A stretch of 64,000 nucleotides of DNA from DATBAT01 sp963824805 (lineage in GTDB: Bacteria; Acidobacteriota; Terriglobia; Terriglobales; Acidobacteriaceae), in contig CAWGQZ010000015.1 of NCBI GenBank assembly GCA_963824805.1, forward strand, positions 1-64,000, read 5' to 3'. Both the position numbers and the translations under genes were made by a program. This document shows positions 57,466 to 64,000 of this stretch, one piece after another (positions within the stretch are counted from its first letter, which is position 1; each line of letters starts with the position of its first letter). The notes below the pieces were generated by a model. It searched no databases and had not been told where the DNA came from. It saw only the letters and a list, made by a program, of their open reading frames with translations.

Positions 57466-58890
57466 GTGCCCGAAAATATGGCACCGCCACGAACTCTGTT
57501 TGAAAAAGTCTGGGATGAACATCTGGTTGCTGCGCCCGCCGGCGCTGCCCCGTTGTTGTACATCGACCTGCACCTGGTGCATGAAGTAACTTCTCCACAA
57601 GCCTTCGACGGTCTGCGCGCCGCCGGGCGAAAGGTACGGCAACCGCAGCGGACGGTGGCCACCGTCGACCACAATATCCCGACCACGCCCCGGGGCACGC
57701 CAATTACCGATCCCATTGCGGCTCGCCAGATTGAAGCCTTGCAGAAAAACTGCAAGGAGTTCGGCGTCCCGCTGTTCGACATGAATTCCCCCGAGCAAGG
57801 GATCGTGCACGTAATCGGGCCGGAACTCGGTCTCACCCAGCCCGGAGCCACCATCGTTTGCGGCGACAGCCACACCAGCACCCACGGCGCATTCGGTGCG
57901 CTGGCTTTTGGCATCGGAACTTCGGAAGTGGAACACGTGTTGGCGACCCAGTGCCTGCCACAGCGCAAACCCAGGACCATGCAGATTCAGGTCAACGGCA
58001 AGCTTCCCGAAGGCGTCGGCGCGAAGGACTTGATACTAGGCATCATCGGCCAGATCGGTACTGACGGCGCTACCGGACACGTGGTCGAGTACGCAGGCGA
58101 AGCCGTGCGCGGCCTATCCGTCGAAGGCCGCATGACCCTCTGCAACATGAGCATCGAAGCCGGCGCCCGCGCCGGGATGGTCGCTCCCGACGAAACAACA
58201 TTCGCCTACATCAAGGGCCGGCGCTACGCTCCCAAAGGCGCTGACTGGGACAAAGCCGTTGCCCATTGGCGCACCCTGCCTACAGACCCGGGAGCAAGGT
58301 TCGATAAGGTCGTCGAGATCGACGCAACTAAGCTTGTCCCCTTTGTCACCTGGGGCACGAACCCCGGCATGGTGGTTCCGATTACCGGCCAGATTCCTCA
58401 GCCCGATCAGAGCGGTGTCACGGCTGACCGCAGTGCTGCCGAACGCATGCTCGAATACATGGGCCTCAAAGCCGGAACCCCTGTCGAGCAGATTGGAATC
58501 GACCGCGTGTTTATCGGATCGTGTACTAACTCGCGGATTGAAGATTTGCGCGCCGCCGCGCGCGTCGTCAAAGGCCACCACGTGAATGCAAATGTTCGCG
58601 CCATGGTAGTGCCCGGATCCCAGACCGTAAAACACGCCGCGGAGCAGGAAGGTCTGGACAAAGTTTTCCGGGAAGCTGGATTTGAGTGGCGCGAGTCAGG
58701 CTGCTCCATGTGTCTGGGGATGAATCCCGACATCTTGAATCCTGGCGAACGTTGCGCTTCCACCAGCAACCGCAACTTTGAAGGCCGCCAGGGACGCGGC
58801 GGTCGCACTCACTTAGTTAGCCCGATGATGGCGGCAGCCGCGGCCATCGCTGGCCATTTCACCGATATCCGTAACTGGCGCTTTAACTAA
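57466..58890 (+). CDS. leuC: 3-isopropylmalate dehydratase large subunit
   Basis: 474 residues from a GTG start, normal for LeuC. It carries the aconitase-family segments TLFEKVWDEHLV, IVCGDSHTSTHGAFGALAFG, IGSCTNSRIEDL and ESGCSMCLGMNPDIL (the Cys residues bind the 4Fe-4S cluster). With LeuD it isomerises 2- to 3-isopropylmalate in leucine synthesis in the cytoplasm. It is followed by leuD after 27 bp and then yjbQ after 6 bp, so the three probably form an operon with the MFS gene upstream. No leucine-attenuator structure is visible in the short space before leuC. Confidence 0.96.
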   Translation: MPENMAPPRTLFEKVWDEHLVAAPAGAAPLLYIDLHLVHEVTSPQAFDGLRAAGRKVRQPQRTVATVDHNIPTTPRGTPITDPIAARQIEALQKNCKEFGVPLFDMNSPEQGIVHVIGPELGLTQPGATIVCGDSHTSTHGAFGALAFGIGTSEVEHVLATQCLPQRKPRTMQIQVNGKLPEGVGAKDLILGIIGQIGTDGATGHVVEYAGEAVRGLSVEGRMTLCNMSIEAGARAGMVAPDETTFAYIKGRRYAPKGADWDKAVAHWRTLPTDPGARFDKVVEIDATKLVPFVTWGTNPGMVVPITGQIPQPDQSGVTADRSAAERMLEYMGLKAGTPVEQIGIDRVFIGSCTNSRIEDLRAAARVVKGHHVNANVRAMVVPGSQTVKHAAEQEGLDKVFREAGFEWRESGCSMCLGMNPDILNPGERCASTSNRNFEGRQGRGGRTHLVSPMMAAAAAIAGHFTDIRNWRFN

Positions 58891-58917
58891 GCCTCGGCTG
58901 TTGCCGAAGGAGAGCCT

Positions 58918-59523
58918 ATGCAACCCTTTCGTGTACACAAAGGCCGAGCGGTCCCGCTCTACCGGCCGAACATTGATACCGATCAGATCATTCCCAAGCA
59001 ATTTTTGAAGCGCATCGAGAAGACCGGCTTTGGTGAGTTTGTTTTTTATGACTGGCGCCGCGGCAAAGATAATCAACTCGATCCCGAATTCACGCTCAAC
59101 CAGCCCCGCTACGCGGGCTCCAGCATTCTTCTCGCCGCCAAGAATTTCGGCTGCGGATCTTCCCGTGAGCATGCGGTGTGGGCACTGGCTGACTTCGGGT
59201 TCCGCGCGGTAATCGCTCCCACATTCGGCGACATTTTCGCCAACAACTGCGTGCAGAACGGAGTTCTGACCGTGACCCTCACCGAAGACGAAGTGGCGGA
59301 ACTGGTGAAGCGCAGTGAAACCATTCCCGGCTACGAACTCACCGTCGATCTCGAAAAGCGTAAAGTGACCGATGATCGCGGCTTTTCCGCCAGCTTCTCT
59401 TTGGACGAAACTGTTCGCCACCGTCTGCTCGAAGGTCTCGACGATATCGGTCTGACCATGAAGCACGAAGCGGAGATTGCCGCTTACGAAGCACTTCACC
59501 CTATCCTGACTCCCGTCATCTAG
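58918..59523 (+). CDS. leuD: 3-isopropylmalate dehydratase small subunit
   Basis: 201 residues. The conserved small-subunit (swivel) domain is present: GRAVPLYRPNIDTDQIIPKQ, the segment AAKNFGCGSSREHAVWALAD and APTFGDIFANNCVQNG. It completes the isopropylmalate isomerase with LeuC. GAAGGAGAG stands before the ATG. It is 27 bp behind leuC and 6 bp before yjbQ, so the set is likely translationally linked. Confidence 0.96.
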   Translation: MQPFRVHKGRAVPLYRPNIDTDQIIPKQFLKRIEKTGFGEFVFYDWRRGKDNQLDPEFTLNQPRYAGSSILLAAKNFGCGSSREHAVWALADFGFRAVIAPTFGDIFANNCVQNGVLTVTLTEDEVAELVKRSETIPGYELTVDLEKRKVTDDRGFSASFSLDETVRHRLLEGLDDIGLTMKHEAEIAAYEALHPILTPVI

Positions 59524-59529
59524 GCCAGC

Positions 59530-59925
59530 GTGAACAAGCTGACATTCACGACGCGCAAGAAACGGGAAGTCCTCGACATTACCGATAAGATTGAAGCTTT
59601 GCTAGCCGATTCGAAAGCAACCGGCATCTGCAATCTCCTCGTCCTTCATACCACCGCAGCACTGACCACAGCCGATCTCGACCCCGGAACCGACCTCGAT
59701 CTTCTCGACGCCTTTGAGGCCATGGTCCCTAAACTCAAGTACCGTCATCCCCACAATCCCGCCCACGTCGGGGACCACATTCTGTCGGCGTTAGTGGGAA
59801 CGTCAGTCGCATTGCCCTTCGAAAAAGGCAAACTGCTTCTGGGAACATGGCAACGGGTCGTGCTGGTGGAATTTGATGGCCCACGGGACCGCCACATAGC
59901 CATGACTGTCACGTTTGAAGAATAG
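59530..59925 (+). CDS. YjbQ/UPF0047 family protein (secondary thiamine-phosphate synthase-like)
   Basis: 131 residues from a GTG start, the family's usual length. The conserved segments VLHTTAALTTADLDPG, HNPAHVGDHILSALVGTS and GTWQRVVLVEFDGPR are present, including the metal-binding histidine. E. coli YjbQ can make thiamine phosphate as a side activity; its true role is uncertain. It follows leuD by 6 bp in the same direction, but no biosynthetic link to leucine is known. No signal or membrane segment; cytoplasmic. Confidence 0.92.
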   Translation: MNKLTFTTRKKREVLDITDKIEALLADSKATGICNLLVLHTTAALTTADLDPGTDLDLLDAFEAMVPKLKYRHPHNPAHVGDHILSALVGTSVALPFEKGKLLLGTWQRVVLVEFDGPRDRHIAMTVTFEE

Positions 59926-59927
59926 AT

Positions 59928-60639
59928 CTATTCAGAGCGAAAGAACTCCAACAACAGAACCCAGGCCTGCTCCGCGGCGCGAGCATCGTAGGACGGCCGT
60001 TCATCGCAAAAAAATGCGTGGTCGGCGTCGGAAAATTCGACGTTGACATATTCTTTGCCGCTGGCGCTCAGGGCCTCAGTCACCGCCGCCCGGTGTTCCG
60101 GCTTGATGTGCTTATCCAATCCGCCCCACACCAACAGCATGGGCGCTTTGACATCCGGCGCCCGGGACAATAATTCCTGCGCGATTCCACCTCCGTAGAA
60201 CGACGCGGTCGCGTGCAGGGGCAACACGGTGTTCGCCAGAAAAGAAATCTTTCCCCCCAGGCAGAAGCCCACACAAAACATGTCGTCCGTATTCACGTCT
60301 AGCCGCGCCGTTAGCCATGCATAGCTGGCCTGCAAGTCCTGTTCGGCGGCCTCCATGCGTGACTGCTTTCATATGGGGTACGACGGAAGCGAAGTTGTCA
60401 TAGCGCCCTTCAAACCCCGGCGCGGTGCGATGAAATAACTCCGGAGCAATGGCCACGTATCCTTCTCGCGCGAAGCGTTCGGTCACATCTCGAATGTGGG
60501 AGTTCACCCCGAAGGCTTCCTGCAAAACAATCACGCCCGAGTGCGGCCCTTCCTCCTGAGGGCGCGCCACATAAGCCGCCATCTTGGTTCCGTCGGCTAC
60601 CTTCAATTCCACTCTTTCGCGGACAATTGCCTGCTCCAT
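59928..60639 (-). CDS. Dienelactone hydrolase family protein, frameshifted
   Basis: The start is the ATG at 60639 with AGGAG upstream (a 9-codon extension to 60666 is unsupported). The first frame holds MEQAIVRERVELKVADGTKM and the EAFG loop and continues to about 60360. From there the other frame continues (MEAAEQDLQASYAWL) with the catalytic Cys in GFCLGGKISF, the Asp in WGGLDKHIKPE and the His in SDADHAFF, ending at 59928. Minus-strand ACGCATGGAG at the junction becomes continuous if one C (about 60357) is removed. The family splits dienelactones and similar lactones or esters. It is convergent with yjbQ, 2 bp apart. Confidence 0.85.
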
Positions 60640-60670
60640 CCCCACTCCTAATGAATTGAACTGCAAGATT

Positions 60671-62029
60671 TCAATCTTCCGGTGGAACCTGTAACAAACT
60701 TACTGTCTCGATCGCCTGCGCGATCTCAGGAAGAATCCCCAGCCTCCGGTAAATAGGCCGCACTGCCTCGCGGATGACCGGCAGATAAGACGCAAACCAG
60801 GCTGCGCCCCCCAGGCAGAGAATTCCACCCGTGAGCAAGGTGTTGGGCGCTCCGATACGAGTTGCGGCCGTTCCGGCCAGCAGGCTTCCAAAGGGCGCCA
60901 TTCCCATGAACGCCATGGAATAAAAACTCATCACCCGCCCACGCTTGTCATCATCCACGATGGTTTGCAAAATCGTATTGCTGGCCGCCATCTGCTCCAT
61001 CATCCCCGCTCCAGCCAGAAGAATTAGGATCAACGAGAGCGGTAAGCTGCGGGAAAATGAAAAGCCAATCAGCCCTGCACCGAACATCACCGTCGATATC
61101 GGTATGATGCGCCCCAGTCCTAGCACTGTCTTCCGGGTGGCCAGAAATATTGCAGCAGCCAGCGCACCCACCCCGGTAGCTCCCATCAAGAACCCCAGGG
61201 TGTGCGGTCCACCATGCAAAACCCCTCCGGCAAAGATCGGCATCAGCACGGTGTAGGGCATTCCTACCAGACTCACCAATGCGAGTAGCAACAGGACTGA
61301 CCGAATCGGCGCGGAATGTACCACGTACGACCAACCTTCGTGCAGGTCGTGCCACATTGCCTTAGGTGCAACTTGCGAGGACGCAGGTCTCGTAATCTGC
61401 ATGGCCAGCAGAGAAATAATCACCGCGATATAGCTGATGCCGTCGATCAGAAAGCAATACCCTTCGCCGACGCCCGCGATTAGAATTCCCGCCACCGACG
61501 GCCCTATCAGACGGGCCGCATTTACCATGGAAGAATTCAGCGCGATCGCATTGCTCAAATCTCCGCGGCCTTCAATCATCTCCACCACGAAGGCCTGGCG
61601 CGCCGGGACATCGAATGCATTGATCAAACCCTGGGCGACGCTTAGCCAGATAATTTCCTGAACGGTGATGATTCCGGACAAAGCCAGCCCCGCCAGGGCA
61701 AAGGACTGAATCATGGAAAGAACCTGGGTCACAACCAGCGTGCGATGGAGGTCCCAGCGGTCGATCCACACACCCGCAAATGGGGCAAGGACGAAGGCAG
61801 GAATTTGCCCGGCGAAACCGACAATGCCCAGAAGAAACGCTGAACCCGTCAGCCGGTAAACCAGCCAACTGGTGGCAATCTTCGTCATCCAGGTACCGAT
61901 AAGAGAAATGCTTTGTCCGCCGAAGAACAGCCGGTAGTTGCGGTAGCCAAGCGCGCGCAGGGCAAATCGCCACGCGCTACGTTCACCTTGTGGCTGGATA
62001 TCAGAAGAATCGGTCTTACGAGGAGGCAA
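60671..62029 (-). CDS. MFS exporter (EntS/MFS_3-like)
   Basis: 452 residues, twelve hydrophobic segments. The N-terminus FALRALGYRNYRLFFGGQSI is the MFS_3/EntS signature (ALGYRNYRLFFxGQ), followed by STWLVYRLTGSAFLLGIVGF-like and QVLSMIQSFALAGLALSGI segments. Family members pump out siderophores or other small compounds; EntS exports enterobactin. The substrate is unknown and no siderophore genes are nearby. It lies 32 bp upstream of the dienelactone hydrolase gene on the same strand. Confidence 0.88.
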   Translation of the reverse strand: MPPRKTDSSDIQPQGERSAWRFALRALGYRNYRLFFGGQSISLIGTWMTKIATSWLVYRLTGSAFLLGIVGFAGQIPAFVLAPFAGVWIDRWDLHRTLVVTQVLSMIQSFALAGLALSGIITVQEIIWLSVAQGLINAFDVPARQAFVVEMIEGRGDLSNAIALNSSMVNAARLIGPSVAGILIAGVGEGYCFLIDGISYIAVIISLLAMQITRPASSQVAPKAMWHDLHEGWSYVVHSAPIRSVLLLLALVSLVGMPYTVLMPIFAGGVLHGGPHTLGFLMGATGVGALAAAIFLATRKTVLGLGRIIPISTVMFGAGLIGFSFSRSLPLSLILILLAGAGMMEQMAASNTILQTIVDDDKRGRVMSFYSMAFMGMAPFGSLLAGTAATRIGAPNTLLTGGILCLGGAAWFASYLPVIREAVRPIYRRLGILPEIAQAIETVSLLQVPPED

Positions 62030-62114
62030 TCCACCCTGCCTGAATAAATGTCATGACCAGCATTGGATGCCGGAAGCAGTAGGACGGCTGCGAAACCAAT
62101 CTTTGGTGGGTTAA

Positions 62115-62375
62115 CTAGACAGCGGTACGGAGCTGCAACTCCTGCAATCGCATAACTTCAGGATGCCTGCAAGACTGGTATCCCCGGGCGGTGAGCCGGA
62201 TCACGCCGCGAACCTGCTCCTCGACATCACCCGAGTTGCGCAACTCGCTGATCACGATGCGCGCCCAGGAAGAATCCAGAGTTTGCTTGGGCAAAGTGAC
62301 GAACGCAGTCGCATCTGCTTCGTAGGCTTGAATCAAGGTCGCAAGAATTGTCTGCCGGATCAGGTCTGCGCTCAT
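62115..62375 (-). CDS. Small hypothetical protein
   Basis: 86 residues from the ATG at 62375, which has GGAGAG about 8 nt upstream; a longer frame to 62471 has no support. Helical, slightly basic: IRQTILATLIQAYEADATAF, then LPKQTLDSSWARIVISELRN, SGDVEEQVRGVIRLTARGYQ and a Leu/Arg-rich end. No signal or membrane segment and no recognised domain. It sits alone between the exporter and mtnA, on the same strand as both. Confidence 0.65.
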   Translation of the reverse strand: MSADLIRQTILATLIQAYEADATAFVTLPKQTLDSSWARIVISELRNSGDVEEQVRGVIRLTARGYQSCRHPEVMRLQELQLRTAV

Positions 62376-62584
62376 AAACCATCTCTCCCGTGTGAAAGTG
62401 ATACTAGACCCGATGGCCATGACAAAAAATGGCCCTCCGGTGCTAGCGCATACCACCTTAGTCACAGACATCTAAGTTGCTGTGTTTAAATGGATTATAG
62501 TTAAAGTTGGATGATTCCGCTGCTCCAAGGACCGGATCGCAGAGAACGTCGAGGGCCTCTTTTGTCGTGCAGAGTCAGGCTTGG

Positions 62585-63628
62585 TCAGGCTTTCTTTGCC
62601 GACAAGTCCCTCAATGATTTTTCGTACGGTGCCCGCGCAATCCCACGCTCGGTAATGATTGCGGTCACATACTTCGCGGGTGTTACATCAAATGCAGGGT
62701 TTTCTACTCCGACACCTTCCGGAGCAATCGACTTCCCCGCAATGTGGGTGACTTCGTTGCGGTGCCGCTGCTCGATAGGGATTTTCCCCCCGTCGGAGGT
62801 CTCCAGATCAACCGTCGAAATCGGTGCGGCCACGTAGAAAGGAATGCCGTGCTCTTTGGCCAACACCGCCACGGTGTAGGTCCCAATCTTATTGGCAACG
62901 TCGCCGTTGGCAGCGATGCGGTCCGCTCCCACCACAATTGCGCCAATTTTTCCCTGATTCATCATGGCGCCAGCCATGTTGTCAGAGATGATGGTCGTCG
63001 GGATACTATCCTTCATCAACTCCCACGCCGTAAGTCGAGAGCCCTGCAAGAAAGGTCGTGTCTCGTCGGCGTAAACGTGGATTTTCTTTCCCGCTTCCAC
63101 CGCCGCCCGGATGACGCCCAGCGCAGTGCCATAACCGCAAGTGGCCAGGGCCCCGGCATTGCAGTGTGTCAGCACGCCGCCACTGGACGGCATCAACGTA
63201 GCCCCATGTTTGCCCATCGCCTGGCAGGCGGCGATATCTTCGGCATGCATACGTTGCGATTCTGTGATCAACTCCTGCTTGATGGTGTCGACGGACAACG
63301 TTTGCAGCGATTCGAACTTGTCGCTCATGCGCCGGATCGCCCAAAACAAATTAACTGCGGTGGGACGCGTCTTCCCCATCAGATCGCAAATTCGCTTGAA
63401 CTCCGGCTTAAGTTCCGCAACCGTTGCCGCCTTGGAGTTCTTGACCCCTAGCGCAATTCCCATCGCCGCCGAAACGCCGATGGCAGGCGCTCCCCGCACC
63501 ACCATGGTGCGAATTACATCCGCCACCTGCTCATGCGTCGTGCAATTGACGTAAGTTTCCTCGGTCGGCAGCTTCGTCTGGTCGATGAACAAAACGCCAG
63601 TGTCGGTCCATTCAAGAGTTTCAATCAT
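62585..63628 (-). CDS. mtnA: S-methyl-5-thioribose-1-phosphate isomerase
   Basis: 347 residues, the standard MtnA size; part of the eIF-2B/MtnA fold. Conserved: MIETLEWTDTGVLFIDQTKL, RGAPAIGVSAAMGIALG (active-site loop), a Cys in LTHCNAGALATCGYG, DNMAGAMMNQGKIGAIVVGA, and the catalytic Asp in ADRIAANGDVANKIGTY. It isomerises methylthioribose-1-phosphate to the ribulose form in the methionine-salvage pathway. Some homologues act in other sugar-phosphate routes, but the length and motifs agree with MtnA. No other salvage gene (mtnB, mtnK) is in the window. Its start is separated from pyrE by 36 bp on the same strand. Confidence 0.93.
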   Translation of the reverse strand: MIETLEWTDTGVLFIDQTKLPTEETYVNCTTHEQVADVIRTMVVRGAPAIGVSAAMGIALGVKNSKAATVAELKPEFKRICDLMGKTRPTAVNLFWAIRRMSDKFESLQTLSVDTIKQELITESQRMHAEDIAACQAMGKHGATLMPSSGGVLTHCNAGALATCGYGTALGVIRAAVEAGKKIHVYADETRPFLQGSRLTAWELMKDSIPTTIISDNMAGAMMNQGKIGAIVVGADRIAANGDVANKIGTYTVAVLAKEHGIPFYVAAPISTVDLETSDGGKIPIEQRHRNEVTHIAGKSIAPEGVGVENPAFDVTPAKYVTAIITERGIARAPYEKSLRDLSAKKA

Positions 63629-63664
63629 GATTTGATATTGCGGCTGAACGCTTACAGCTGAATG

Positions 63665-64000
63665 CTAATTGCTGTTGATTCCAACATGCTCTTTCCGAAC
63701 ATCCGCCGCGGTAAACATCGAGATGAACGGTGCCGGCAAAGCCGCCTTCTCAACGTTAGGACGCCCCGCCGCTTCTTCCCTCTCCACCAGGCACATCACT
63801 CCCGCGACATCGAAGCCGAACTCACGGGCGGCCTCGATCGCCTGCACGGTGGAAGCTCCGGTCGTACACACGTCATCGACAATCACAACGCGTGCACCTC
63901 TTTCGCGAAAACCCTCAATTCTCTGTCCGGTTCCATGCTGCTTCTCTGCTTTGCGCACTAGGAAGCCATGCAACTGGCCGCTGGTCACAGCCACCGCGAC
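63665..64000 (-). CDS. pyrE: Orotate phosphoribosyltransferase (5' part outside window)
   Basis: The frame is open from 63665 to the window edge (112 codons), so the N-terminus is missing; a GTG at 63994 is not the start. The visible part holds FLVRKAEKQHGTGQRIEGFR, the PRPP-binding motif VVIVDDVCTTGAS and EAAREFGFDVAGVMCLVERE. This agrees with OPRT, which joins orotate and PRPP in pyrimidine synthesis; a generic type I phosphoribosyltransferase is the main alternative. It is upstream of mtnA on the same strand, 36 bp apart. Confidence 0.85.
   Translation of the reverse strand, partial: VAVAVTSGQLHGFLVRKAEKQHGTGQRIEGFRERGARVVIVDDVCTTGASTVQAIEAAREFGFDVAGVMCLVEREEAAGRPNVEKAALPAPFISMFTAADVRKEHVGINSN

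Noticed and set aside
1..64000. CRISPR array, tRNA or rRNA genes
   Set aside because: I looked for regularly spaced direct repeats and for tRNA T-arm-like sequences in intergenic DNA and found none.

Overview
The window looks like a chromosomal stretch of an acidobacterium (Terriglobia/Koribacter-like). The reasons are a moderately GC-rich sequence, a large MacB/FtsX-type permease of the kind called ADOP in acidobacteria, a Ser/Thr-kinase-like protein with PEGA repeats, many signal-peptide hypothetical proteins, and short intergenic palindromic repeats. I see no rRNA, tRNA, insertion sequence, CRISPR array, phage or integrase. It is mainly housekeeping DNA with scattered lineage-specific genes.

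Layout. 1-8.7 kb: truncated pirin, CocE/NonD hydrolase, GNAT, hisS, dusB, a secreted unknown, a zapB-like/zapA pair and dtd. 8.8-16.1 kb: a broken ADOP permease, class II photolyase, TonB-dependent receptor, low-affinity iron permease-like protein and a DUF4097-like secreted protein. 16.2-19.0 kb: a sulfotransferase-like gene remnant, then a degenerate kinase domain and its PEGA part, separated by a frameshift and closed by a two-way terminator. 19.0-24.2 kb: PhoX-like protein, 3-hydroxyacyl-CoA dehydrogenase, a frameshifted metallo-beta-lactamase-fold protein, moxR and DUF4242. 24.3-32.4 kb: an accessory zone of small and unknown genes. It holds a triple-repeat secreted protein, three tiny proteins (two with CxxC motifs), an AsmA-like protein, a membrane pair, a 47-aa secreted peptide, an Xre regulator with an S24-like tail, a three-gene membrane stress operon (DUF883/YqjE type) and dps. 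32.6-38.7 kb: the pyruvate dehydrogenase cluster aceE-aceF-lpdA. 38.7-48 kb: PEP mutase family, SRPBCC, CPBP protease, a GT-C-like membrane protein, a tandem pair of related secreted proteins, GNAT, MOSC and a class III aminotransferase. 48.2-57.4 kb: POTRA-like protein, EamA transporter, a Zn-ribbon/rhomboid/TPR fusion, an HD-GYP response regulator, MacB-type permease, membrane protein plus glycosyltransferase, and an MFS transporter. 57.4-64 kb: leuC-leuD-yjbQ, a frameshifted dienelactone hydrolase, MFS exporter, mtnA and truncated pyrE.

Two patterns cut across the window. First, at least six otherwise intact genes are interrupted by what reads as exactly one extra base (around 9902, 15932, 17660-17710, 22146, 28262 and 60357; perhaps also 8839). 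The uniform sign suggests a sequencing or consensus artefact as much as biology, and I flag it as such. Second, an inverted-pair repeat with arms of about 33 nt occurs at 3222-3300 and 37201-37295, with a half copy at 23842-23875. One copy runs into the lpdA start codon. The observations most worth a second look are the pseudokinase-PEGA protein, the repeat family, the small secreted and CxxC proteins, the Zn-ribbon-rhomboid-TPR fusion and the Xre regulator with a degenerate S24-like domain. I found nothing I could call a clear new multi-gene defence or metabolic system.
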